The notes below the pieces were generated by a model, which was not told the origin of the DNA, did not search any database, and saw nothing but the letters and a program-made list of their open reading frames with translations. Position numbers and translations under genes: made by a program. 26,740 bases of DNA, taken from NCBI GenBank assembly GCA_964350945.1, contig CAYGLF010000014.1, positions 1-26,740 on the forward strand, written 5' to 3'. Source of the stretch: CAYGLF01 sp964350945 (GTDB lineage Bacteria > Chlamydiota > Chlamydiia > Chlamydiales > JAAZZY01). The first letter of the stretch is position 1; each line of letters starts with the position of its first letter. Shown here piece after piece: positions 7,542 to 16,050 of the stretch.

Positions 7542-7631
7542 ATGTCATCCGTTCTTAAAAAGCGCAGAAAAAAGATCTCTAAGCATAAGCGTAAAAAACG
7601 TCGTCGTAGAGATCGTCATAAGAAAAAATAA
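7542..7631 (+). CDS. Small basic ribosomal protein, bS22-like (AURKAIP1/COX24-type motif)
   Basis: A 29-residue reading frame encodes MSSVLKKRRKKISKHKRKKR followed by RRRDRHKKK. About two thirds of the residues are Lys or Arg. The pattern SVxKKRRKKxxKHKxxKxxRxxRHxxxK matches the short AURKAIP1/COX24-type family, to which the mycobacterial small-subunit protein bS22 belongs. Such proteins bind rRNA in the small subunit. The start has a GGAG sequence 12 bases upstream. mnmG follows after 18 bases on the same strand, which supports a shared transcript for translation functions. The gene is below the usual length cut-off and easily missed. A random run of basic codons is the alternative, but the family-like pattern and the position make that unlikely. 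Confidence 0.85.
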   Translation: MSSVLKKRRKKISKHKRKKRRRRDRHKKK

Positions 7632-7649
7632 TTTAATCTCGTAAGATTT

Positions 7650-9476
7650 ATGTGGCAATACCCCAAACACTATGATGTCATTGTGATTGGAGGGGGTCAT
7701 GCAGGCTGTGAGGCTGCTCATGCAGCAGCTAAAATGGGCGCATCCACCCTTCTCTTGACGATGAATTTGGACACTATTGCCAAAATGAGTTGCAATCCTG
7801 CCATTGGTGGGATTGGAAAAGGGCATATAGTACGAGAGATCGACGCTTTAGGCGGTCTGATGGGTAAAGTCACGGATCAAACAGGCATTCAGTTTCGCAT
7901 GCTCAATGCGACGAAGGGCCCCGCTGTATGGGCCCCCAGGGCACAAGCTGATAAAGTCGCCTACCAGTTTACCATGAAAAAGACCTTGGAAGAGACTCCT
8001 AATCTCGATATAATTCAAGGAACCACTGAAAAGTTATTTATAGAAAATGACCGAATCCAAGGGGTCATTACAAAAGAAGGCATTTGCTACCGAGCGAAAA
8101 GTGTTATCCTCTCAGCCGGTACTTTTATGCGTGGCTTAATGCATTTTGGAGACGTCAAAGTAAAAGGGGGACGAGCGGGCGATCAAGCATCACTTGGTCT
8201 TTCTCAAAACCTTTTGGATCTAGGCTTTCACCTCAAACGTTTGAAGACAGGCACTCCTGCCCGTATTCATATGAAAAGCATTGATCTAACACACCTTGAA
8301 GAGCAAAAAGGAGAAGAAAACATCTCTTTTTCTTTTGACCCAATAGAAAAAAAGCGTCTTCCTCAAGTTAGCTGCTACATCACCTACACTTCCTTAGAAA
8401 CTAAAAAAATTGTTGAAAAAAACCTGATGAAGTCACCTTTATACAGTGGTAAAATTGAAGGGGTGGGTCCTAGATACTGTCCGTCGATTGAAGATAAGGT
8501 CGTTCGGTTTAATGACAAAGATCGTCATCAGATTTTCTTAGAGCCCGAAGGCCTAGATACCCAAGAGGTGTATGCAAACGGCATTTCTACTTCCCTGCCA
8601 GTTGATGTTCAGCTTGAAATGCTCCACAGTATTCCAGGTCTTGAAAAAGCTTTAATGATGCGCCCGGCCTACGCTATTGAGTATGACTATGCAACTTCTG
8701 GTCAAATAGACTCCACTCTTCAAAGCAAAAAAATTCAAGGACTTTACTTAGCAGGTCAAGTCAATGGAACTACGGGTTATGAAGAAGCTGCGGCTCAGGG
8801 GATGATGGCAGCGATCAATGCTGTTTTGGCTATCCAAAATAAACCTCCCTTTATTCTTAAGCGCTCTGAAGCTTACATCGGTGTTATGATTGATGATCTG
8901 ATTCGTCAAGATTTAGAAGAGCCTTATAGGATGTTCACCTCTAGAGCAGAGTACCGCCTACTGCTTCGCCAAGATAATGCAGATTTGCGTTTGCGCTCCT
9001 ATGGCTACCAGTATGGCCTGATTAACGATGAGCAGATGCAGCGACTCGAATACAAAAAAAAGGTTCTTGAAAATGAGACCCAGCGCCTTTCGACCACCTT
9101 TAAAAACACAGCTGACAAAGGAACCTCTTTAAAAAAGCTGCTTGCAAGACCTGAGGTTAGCTATGCGCACCTTAAAGAAAAGTATCCTGAAGATATCAAT
9201 AGCTACACTCAAGAAATTGAAGAGCAAATTGAGCTAAACACTAAATACGAGGGATATATCAAACGTCAACAAACTGAAATTTCTAAGTTTAACCACTTAG
9301 AGAATATTTTCTTACCCAAGGGCTTTGTTTTTTCTAAAACAATGGGCCTGCGCAATGAAGCTGTTGAAAAGCTTGAGAAGTATCGGCCTCAAAACTTGGG
9401 GCAAGCTTCGAGGATCGCGGGCGTCTCCCCTGCTGATATTTCTATATTAATGGTTGCAATCACACCCAAAAAGTAA
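7650..9476 (+). CDS. mnmG: tRNA uridine-34 carboxymethylaminomethyl synthesis enzyme MnmG
   Basis: MnmG (GidA) is the FAD enzyme that acts with the GTPase MnmE, using methylene-tetrahydrofolate, to install cmnm5 or nm5 groups on the wobble uridine of several tRNAs. The 608-residue protein has the N-terminal FAD fold DVIVIGGGHAGCEAA (residues 9-23), the MSCNPAIGGIGKGHIVREID block, LKTGTPARI, the GVGPRYCPSIEDKV signature with its conserved Cys, AGQVNGTTGYEEAAAQG, FTSRAEYRLLLRQDNAD, and the C-terminal helical domain ending LGQASRIAGVSPADISILMVAI. Length is as expected. The final A of its TAA stop is the first base of the next gene's ATG, so translation of the two is probably coupled. Confidence 0.97.
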   Translation: MWQYPKHYDVIVIGGGHAGCEAAHAAAKMGASTLLLTMNLDTIAKMSCNPAIGGIGKGHIVREIDALGGLMGKVTDQTGIQFRMLNATKGPAVWAPRAQADKVAYQFTMKKTLEETPNLDIIQGTTEKLFIENDRIQGVITKEGICYRAKSVILSAGTFMRGLMHFGDVKVKGGRAGDQASLGLSQNLLDLGFHLKRLKTGTPARIHMKSIDLTHLEEQKGEENISFSFDPIEKKRLPQVSCYITYTSLETKKIVEKNLMKSPLYSGKIEGVGPRYCPSIEDKVVRFNDKDRHQIFLEPEGLDTQEVYANGISTSLPVDVQLEMLHSIPGLEKALMMRPAYAIEYDYATSGQIDSTLQSKKIQGLYLAGQVNGTTGYEEAAAQGMMAAINAVLAIQNKPPFILKRSEAYIGVMIDDLIRQDLEEPYRMFTSRAEYRLLLRQDNADLRLRSYGYQYGLINDEQMQRLEYKKKVLENETQRLSTTFKNTADKGTSLKKLLARPEVSYAHLKEKYPEDINSYTQEIEEQIELNTKYEGYIKRQQTEISKFNHLENIFLPKGFVFSKTMGLRNEAVEKLEKYRPQNLGQASRIAGVSPADISILMVAITPKK

Positions 9477-10192
9477 TGGCAAAACCAACAACTCAACTCA
9501 TTCATTTAAATGGCTGTCCGATTTATCGCCAGCTAGAGCTTGAAGAGGCTCTTCTTCGAGCACATGATGAGAACTTTTGCATCATAAACCAAGGCTCTAA
9601 CGACGCTATTGTCTTGGGCATTTCCTCAAAACCAGAGGAAATGATCCATTTAGATCAAATTCAAAACCACTCCGTGGAAGTCATCAAAAGATTTAGTGGA
9701 GGTGGCACAGTTTATGTGGATCCTAACACTTTATTTGTGACTTTTATCTGCCACAAAAATGCTTTTCCAATCCTCCCTTTTCCAGAGGCTATTTTAAAAT
9801 GGGGTGAGTCTATCTATCAACCTGCTTTTGGACTTAAAGATTTTAAGCTTCGTGAAAATGACTATGTGGTTGGGCATAAAAAAGTGGGCGGCAACGCGCT
9901 TTACATCCGTAAAGATCGCTGGCTTTTACACACCTCTTTTTTATGGGACTATCATGTTGAGAAAATCAATCTACTCAAGCAACCTAAAAAAATCCCTCAG
10001 TATCGCAAAGATCGCTCTCACGAGGATTTCATCACCCCTCTTAAACAGTTCTACCCGGATCCTCTTACCCTCATAAACCTGCTGAAAACGCAGATTGCTC
10101 AGACTTTTACAATCCAAGAATCTTTCGATAAGCTACCTGCTTCTTTTCTGGGCTACCCGCACAGAAAAACTCTAAAAAGAATTTCTATCTAA
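9476..10192 (+). CDS. lplA: Lipoate-protein ligase (LplA family, short form)
   Basis: This enzyme attaches lipoate to the E2 and H subunits of 2-oxoacid dehydrogenases and related complexes, normally by adenylating lipoate taken from the surroundings. The 238-residue protein carries the biotin/lipoate ligase fold: FCIINQGSNDAIVLGIS, the RFSGGGTVYVD loop (residues 72-82) and KKVGGNALYIRK with the likely catalytic Lys136. The separate C-terminal accessory domain of E. coli LplA is absent, so it may need a partner, may transfer from pre-activated or amidotransfer substrates, or may be complete in this short form. It overlaps the mnmG stop by one base (TAATG). Lipoate scavenging fits an intracellular life style. 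Confidence 0.9.
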   Translation: MAKPTTQLIHLNGCPIYRQLELEEALLRAHDENFCIINQGSNDAIVLGISSKPEEMIHLDQIQNHSVEVIKRFSGGGTVYVDPNTLFVTFICHKNAFPILPFPEAILKWGESIYQPAFGLKDFKLRENDYVVGHKKVGGNALYIRKDRWLLHTSFLWDYHVEKINLLKQPKKIPQYRKDRSHEDFITPLKQFYPDPLTLINLLKTQIAQTFTIQESFDKLPASFLGYPHRKTLKRISI

Positions 10193-10434
10193 AGAGTTTA
10201 TTAAAACTTAAAAGTAGTTGTTATTACGAAAGAGCAAATAGTTTCGGACCCTTGGGCACCCTTTACTTCAATGATTTAGGGATAGAATATGCACATCAAT
10301 ATTTATAAAAACTAACCCTATTTACAACTTACTGATTAAGGAGCCTCCCTTCATTAAGTACACACTATTTTCTTTGCAGATAAATCCTAACCATGTAATT
10401 GGATTATTAATACAAAAAGCTTCACCTTAAACAG
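10193..10434. other. Intergenic gap before the large orphan gene
   Basis: I find no gene, tRNA, strong hairpin or convincing promoter in this AT-rich stretch. It must contain the start signals for the following gene, but no candidate stands out, and no Shine-Dalgarno sequence precedes the ATG at 10435. Confidence 0.5.
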
Positions 10435-13400
10435 ATGAACAAAATCAATGATCACGACCCAAATGACCCGTTCTACCAGTTAGAACATAAGCAACACTCA
10501 GAACAACAACGTTCCAAGATTTTTGAAGAATGTCTACAAGCCACTATCAAAACAAATCATATTTCTAGCGAACAATTTCGATTATTATCAGATTCATGGA
10601 ATCTGCCGATTTCTGATACCTTATTGAGAGACAAGGTTTTAGATATTGCCAGACAGCAGCAGGGAGATTCTTCTGTCAAAGATGTTGCAGAATTATTTTT
10701 TCATCACAGCTATGACTGGGGTAAAATTAAACAGCTTATGGAGGAGGGTAAGGACCGGGTGATCCACACGCTGAACTCATTTCCAGATGAAGTTATTCGC
10801 AACTTGGATAATACGTCAAAAACAGCTTTAGTGTATGTAGCAGAACGTTCTTGTGAATTAGCTAAACAGTTAGTGAAAGATAGAACCGCCTTAGAAATTC
10901 ATGAAATTCTGACACAAAATATTTTTCAAGAAGATCGCGTTGAAGAAGATTCGACAACGAATCATTTGGCCCCCGACATTGAGTCCATTGCCTTCGAGGT
11001 AGATTTCGATCTTCACATTCCCTCTGATTTGGAGCATTTAAGAGGGCCCTTTAGATCCTATTTATTCCAAAATTTTCACTTAATCGGCATTATTGAAAAA
11101 TGTTGTAATCGGGAATATCTTTGTTTTGAAGACTTTTTATTATTTGAGCATTCAAACCGTTTTTTTCAAGCCTGCCTCTACCTAACTGAAAGAAAAGGGC
11201 AAATTCTATACGACTGCCTACAACAAGAGCCTCGGCTACTTTCTCTGGAGCAAAAAGGGATTATTACGCTTGCTGATTTTGCCATCTCCTTTGAGGCAAA
11301 ACTCCTCTTTGAAATGTCAAAAACTACTTCAGGTTTAGAAATTAAAGTTCTTGAAAACAGAGTCAAGAAACTCTTAAAACTTAATGAATACCAAATAGAA
11401 TATTTTAAACAGCACCCAACTCAAGCTCCATTACTAGATCTCTCTCTTGAGCATATCTGCAAACAAATTACTCTCTCATGCAACATGGGATCTTTGCTAA
11501 AAGTAACAGAAGAAAGTCGCTTAAACCAGCTTCTCAACAAACCAAAATTGGCAGCTTTTGTGATCAACCATTTAAATCATATCCCAGGAATCGATGCATT
11601 TCCTCTTGATCAAGTTTGTGTGTTCATAGAAAAATTGCAGTATGACATCCCGATCTGCCGCTATGTAATTCAACAACAAATTCAAGGTCCAATCCCTGCT
11701 ATTATTAATTTCTTAGATCACTCTAAGGTGATCTCCGCCCTTATTAAGTTAAGAAAAACAACTACAAACGGTGACTCCGACTGCGACCTTAGTCAAAGAG
11801 AAATATCTGAACTTGAATATTTCACCACAAAAACCCAAGACCCTGAAAAGCTTTTTGCTATTTTTAACTATGATCAGACCACCAGAGATTTACTTAGAAG
11901 TGATGAAATCTTTACTCTACTACTTCCATTCATAGGACATTCCCCAGAAACTGTTCTATTTTTTCTTTCCAAACATAAAGAGTATGCCCAGTTTCCCTTT
12001 TCAATTGATTCACAAAAAAAAGCTCTCCAACAAGTCGTTGTCTCTCTGGAAAACCGCGTCATCAAAGACAGGGAAGTCGGTGCGTGGTTAAAGTTGGCTT
12101 GTCTTGCAAAAAAATCCATAGCTAAAGTGACCTCTTGGGTTTTAAAGTATCCCTTTGTAAAAATGGTGAACTCAAATTTAGTAGATCAATTAAATCATCC
12201 TTTTTTTTCTATAGTGCAAGCCCACCCTTTTTTAAAACTTGGGCTAGACCCTAAAAGCTGTGATGTGCGCGATGAAAAGACACTGGTCGCTGCTGCTAAT
12301 AAAAAACTGGAAGCTGAGGTTGATATTGACAACTTTCTATACTATGGAGATGACTTAAAAAAGTGGCTAACCCCGCTTGAAGATAGCTTGGGATTTGAGG
12401 CTTTAAATTGCATTAAAGCACTTCCCGAGGCATTTCCTTTACTACTCTATGAGAAGATCCCCGACTGGATGCTTGATAAATGCTCTCAAACAGTACTTCA
12501 GCAAGCTCTCTTACTAGTAAAAACTAATGTACGCCTTGCTGAAAGTCTCATTCGAAGTAAAAAACCAATCCAAGATAGCAACCAATATCCTCTTTCGATC
12601 GAACCTATCAAAAAACCACCTCTTAAACTACCCACAACTAGCTCTTCATATCAGTTGAGTTTAGAAATGGCAAAAAGGCTCCTTAAGGAAAATAACCAAG
12701 TTGATTTTGAGGCTGCAGCATCTCTATACCACCAGCCCCTTGAAGGGACTATCGACCAGATAAAGCACTGGAGAATGGTATTGAGGGCAATCCAGCACTT
12801 TCAGAAAGACCTTAAAGAAGTTCCTGTGGGTAATCTTGGCAACTATCTATTAAAGAAATGTGGATTACACAGTCCTGCCCAAATGTTACTGAGTGCTATT
12901 TTAATAAACCCTAGACAGCCCCCTATTGGGTCGTGCTTTGTATCTAGTTATATTATCCAACAGCACTCCTCACCTATTGGCCTACTTAAAATAATCAAAG
13001 ACTACAAAAAAACACTCTTACGTTCTGAAAAAAGCTTTGGTTATCTTAGGCACCTACACCCTCTTATTGATATTCACACCCAGGTAATCATTCATTCAAG
13101 ACATGGATCAGGGGGTGAAATCACAAAACACGACTTTATCCAGCGACTTTTTGCTAGGTTTGGACCTATTGATCTGATCTGCTACAACCATGCCCGCTCC
13201 TTAAAAAAAATCTATAAAAAATTTCAACAAAGAGTTTTAACGACACTACAAACAGGATTTAAAGGGAGCTATTGGACTCTAAACGATTCTAAAACAGGTA
13301 AAAATATAACAAGCGTTGCAGACCTTGCCCATATTATTACAGAGCTCATTCCAAGTCCCACAAGGAGCGAAGAGGCGCGTGCAAAAATCCTCCAGGAGGT

Positions 13401-14148
13401 GACAAGAGCTTTAGACTTCCAAAAAATAACTTCGAAAAGTCTTTTGATTAAAACATCTGGATCAAAAAGTATTCATAACCCCACAGAAGTCTTAGTACAG
13501 TGCCCAGCCTTAAGTCCAGAATGTGTGCTAAATTTTCTTTATCGACAAGTCCATCTTTTATCTAAACCATACCAAGATTATATTAGGTGCTATCCCACCA
13601 CTAAAACGGGACTTGCGCTATTCCATCATTCTATTAGCTTAGAACCCATCCACCTGCTTTCTTACCCATCTTTTGACAAGTTAGAAACAAAATTAAAAAA
13701 AGGGAGTGAAGATATGGCAAATAAAAAAATCCCTCCCAGGATTAAGAAAAAAGTGATTGAGAGATATACTCGCGATCAAACTTTTAGAAGTTTATTTTTG
13801 AACGAAGAGACTGAAACTGTCGCTTCATTTACTAAAAGATTTTTGGAAGCAGCTTACTGTTTTGAAGGTGAAATTTCAAAAAAAGTACAGTATAAGGTTG
13901 AAAAAGCGCTTTTTCAACTTTCGCCATTTTCAACTACTAACTATGTAATTATTGGAGATTTAAATTGGGAAGATGTGGCACATAACAAAGCAAATATTAA
14001 AATTGCCATGGCCTATAGTCCATTTACCAATTGTCTTGGCTATTATCAAGTGACCCTTGATGAATGGTCTATCATGCCCCTTAGTGCTGAATTTTTCAAA
14101 AAGCCTATACGCCTTTACTGTGATAACAGCTACCTAACACCGGGCTAA
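10435..14148 (+). CDS. Large orphan protein with a papain-like Cys motif in its C-terminal third
   Basis: The 1237-residue protein is not recognised overall. It has no signal peptide or membrane segment. Residues 1-780 look almost wholly alpha-helical, leucine-rich and charged (for example FRLLSDSWNLPISDTLLRDK and CLYLTERKGQILYD), without an obvious repeat unit. A proline-rich linker follows at about 740-755 (EPIKKPPLKLPTTSSS). Near residue 828 the sequence QPPIGSCFVSS places Gln828 six residues before Cys834, the same spacing as oxyanion Gln19 and nucleophile Cys25 of papain (QGSCGSCWAFS). A late block, GDLNWEDVAH, puts a candidate His at 1183, and Asn1199 follows 16 residues later, equal to papain His159 to Asn175. 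The Cys-His gap is far longer than in papain, so an insertion or a different fold is implied. A secreted effector protease is possible but is inference only. Confidence 0.85.
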   Translation: MNKINDHDPNDPFYQLEHKQHSEQQRSKIFEECLQATIKTNHISSEQFRLLSDSWNLPISDTLLRDKVLDIARQQQGDSSVKDVAELFFHHSYDWGKIKQLMEEGKDRVIHTLNSFPDEVIRNLDNTSKTALVYVAERSCELAKQLVKDRTALEIHEILTQNIFQEDRVEEDSTTNHLAPDIESIAFEVDFDLHIPSDLEHLRGPFRSYLFQNFHLIGIIEKCCNREYLCFEDFLLFEHSNRFFQACLYLTERKGQILYDCLQQEPRLLSLEQKGIITLADFAISFEAKLLFEMSKTTSGLEIKVLENRVKKLLKLNEYQIEYFKQHPTQAPLLDLSLEHICKQITLSCNMGSLLKVTEESRLNQLLNKPKLAAFVINHLNHIPGIDAFPLDQVCVFIEKLQYDIPICRYVIQQQIQGPIPAIINFLDHSKVISALIKLRKTTTNGDSDCDLSQREISELEYFTTKTQDPEKLFAIFNYDQTTRDLLRSDEIFTLLLPFIGHSPETVLFFLSKHKEYAQFPFSIDSQKKALQQVVVSLENRVIKDREVGAWLKLACLAKKSIAKVTSWVLKYPFVKMVNSNLVDQLNHPFFSIVQAHPFLKLGLDPKSCDVRDEKTLVAAANKKLEAEVDIDNFLYYGDDLKKWLTPLEDSLGFEALNCIKALPEAFPLLLYEKIPDWMLDKCSQTVLQQALLLVKTNVRLAESLIRSKKPIQDSNQYPLSIEPIKKPPLKLPTTSSSYQLSLEMAKRLLKENNQVDFEAAASLYHQPLEGTIDQIKHWRMVLRAIQHFQKDLKEVPVGNLGNYLLKKCGLHSPAQMLLSAILINPRQPPIGSCFVSSYIIQQHSSPIGLLKIIKDYKKTLLRSEKSFGYLRHLHPLIDIHTQVIIHSRHGSGGEITKHDFIQRLFARFGPIDLICYNHARSLKKIYKKFQQRVLTTLQTGFKGSYWTLNDSKTGKNITSVADLAHIITELIPSPTRSEEARAKILQEVTRALDFQKITSKSLLIKTSGSKSIHNPTEVLVQCPALSPECVLNFLYRQVHLLSKPYQDYIRCYPTTKTGLALFHHSISLEPIHLLSYPSFDKLETKLKKGSEDMANKKIPPRIKKKVIERYTRDQTFRSLFLNEETETVASFTKRFLEAAYCFEGEISKKVQYKVEKALFQLSPFSTTNYVIIGDLNWEDVAHNKANIKIAMAYSPFTNCLGYYQVTLDEWSIMPLSAEFFKKPIRLYCDNSYLTPG

Positions 14149-14245
14149 AAAATAAACTCATTGCCAGTCACGTAAAACCATGAGTTGTAGTCTAAGTCAA
14201 CAGCTCCAAGCCCATTTTTAACAAAGAGTCTCGAACACCCAAAAA

Positions 14246-16045
14246 TTAGGTCTTTAAAACAGCCATAAAAGCACTTTGAGGAATATTGACTTTACCAATT
14301 TCCTTCATGCGCTTTTTACCTTTTTTCTGTTTTTCCCACAGTTTACGCTTACGGCTAATATCTCCCCCGTAACATTTGGCGGTGACATTTTTAGCAAGTG
14401 CGGAGATCGTCTCACGAGCGATAATTTTACCACCAATCGCCGCTTGAATAGGCACTTTGAACATCTGTTTGGGAATAACTTCTTTGAGTTTGGCACAAAT
14501 AGCCCTTCCTTTGGCATCCGCTTTTGAGCGGTGAACCAAACAAGAAAAGGCGTCGACAGGCTCTCCATTAACTTTAATTTCCAATTTGATGACATCACTT
14601 TTTTTGTAGTCATAAAATTCATAATCAAAAGATGCATATCCTTTGGTTGCTGATTTGAGCTTGTCATTGAAATCAGTTACCACTTCATTGAGAGGAAAGT
14701 GGTAGGTTAGAAAAAGACGGGACTGCCCTACGGTCTCAGTTTTGACAAGATCTCCACGTTTTTCACTCCCCAAATTCATAATGGCCCCTAAATAATCGGC
14801 GGGCGTCATAATATGACATTCCACCCAAGGTTCCTCAATTTGCTCAATATGGGTGGGATCAGGGTAGAAAGAAGGGTTATCTAAATTAAGTTTTTTCCCG
14901 CTTTTTAGAGTTATTTGATAAACGACTGAGGGAGCTGTTATGATAATATCAATATCAAATTCTCTTAAGATACGCTCTGAGATAATCTCTAGGTGCAAAA
15001 GGCCTAAAAACCCACAACGAAATCCAAATCCAAGAGCTTGGCTACTCTCTTGTTCAATGTGGAGGGCAGAGTCATTAAGCTGCAGTTTTGAAAGAGCCTC
15101 TCTAAGTCCCTCAAAGTCGGTGGTGTCAATCGGATAAATTCCGGCAAAAACCACAGGTTTGACTTCTTTAAATCCCTTTAAAGGTTCTTTGAGTGGATTT
15201 TTCTGCGTGGTGATCGTGTCTCCAACTTTTATATCACTTGATTTTTTGATATTTGCAATCAGATATCCCACCTCACCAGGATTTAGCTCATCTATTGCTT
15301 TGGAGTTGGGGGCAAATATCCCCACTTCAATCACCTCAAACCGTTTGTTGGTGGCCATCATTAAAATAGGCACCCCTTTTTTTAGCGTGCCGCTAAGCAA
15401 TCGAATATAGACCATCACTCCACGATAGGGGTCATAGAAAGAATCGAAAACTAGCGCTCTAAGAAAACCATCATCAATCACGGTTGGAGGCGGTACCACT
15501 TGAAGTATTTTTTCAATAATAGTATCGATCCCCTTTCCTGTTTTAGCAGAGCATTCTACAGCTCCTGAAGTATCGAGTCCAATGAGCTCTTCGATTTGCT
15601 TTTTCACCTCTTCGGGGTCTGCTTGAGGTAAATCTACTTTATTGAGGACAGGCAGAATTTCAAGGTTGTGTTCTACGGCTAGGAAAACATTCGCAAGTGT
15701 CTGCGCTTGGACCCCTTGAGAGGCATCAACCACAAGCAAGGCCCCCTCACAAGCTGCAAGTGAGCGAGAAACTTCATAAGAGAAATCCACGTGACCTGGG
15801 GTGTCAATGAAGTTGATCTGGTAGGTGTGACCATCTTTTGCCTCGTAGGCCATTGTCACCGGGTGAGCCTTGATCGTAATTCCTCGCTCTCTCTCTAGCT
15901 CCATATCATCTAAAAGCTGCTCTTGCATTTCTCGCTGCGTCACTGTTTGAGTGGCCTCTAACAAGCGATCAGCAATAGTAGATTTGCCATGATCGATATG
16001 TGCGATGATTGAAAAATTACGGATGTACTTGGGGTCTCTTGCCAT
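14246..16045 (-). CDS. lepA: Elongation factor 4 (LepA)
   Basis: LepA is a ribosome-binding translational GTPase that back-translocates or helps recover stalled ribosomes and affects initiation and 30S biogenesis. The 599-residue product shows G1 AHIDHGKST (15-23), RGITIKAHPV, G3 DTPGH (81-85), G4 NKVD (135-138) and the SAKTGKG element, then domains II and III (LGFGFRCGFLGLLHLEIISER), the YPDPTHIEQIEEPW and PADYLGAIMNL region, and the LepA-specific C-terminus KQKKGKKRMKEIGKVNIPQS. Length is typical. The start lies five bases after the gnd stop with no clear Shine-Dalgarno sequence, so it probably depends on translational coupling to gnd. Confidence 0.97.
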   Translation of the reverse strand: MARDPKYIRNFSIIAHIDHGKSTIADRLLEATQTVTQREMQEQLLDDMELERERGITIKAHPVTMAYEAKDGHTYQINFIDTPGHVDFSYEVSRSLAACEGALLVVDASQGVQAQTLANVFLAVEHNLEILPVLNKVDLPQADPEEVKKQIEELIGLDTSGAVECSAKTGKGIDTIIEKILQVVPPPTVIDDGFLRALVFDSFYDPYRGVMVYIRLLSGTLKKGVPILMMATNKRFEVIEVGIFAPNSKAIDELNPGEVGYLIANIKKSSDIKVGDTITTQKNPLKEPLKGFKEVKPVVFAGIYPIDTTDFEGLREALSKLQLNDSALHIEQESSQALGFGFRCGFLGLLHLEIISERILREFDIDIIITAPSVVYQITLKSGKKLNLDNPSFYPDPTHIEQIEEPWVECHIMTPADYLGAIMNLGSEKRGDLVKTETVGQSRLFLTYHFPLNEVVTDFNDKLKSATKGYASFDYEFYDYKKSDVIKLEIKVNGEPVDAFSCLVHRSKADAKGRAICAKLKEVIPKQMFKVPIQAAIGGKIIARETISALAKNVTAKCYGGDISRKRKLWEKQKKGKKRMKEIGKVNIPQSAFMAVLKT

Positions 16046-16050
16046 AGGTA

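Noticed and set aside
14155..14186. Inverted repeat AACTCAT/ATGAGTT between the large orphan gene and lepA as a bidirectional terminator
   Set aside because: Only seven base pairs with an 18-base loop and no T run on either strand.
14305..14667. Minus-strand 120-codon frame within lepA
   Set aside because: Out-of-frame shadow of the lepA C-terminal coding region, which is intact.
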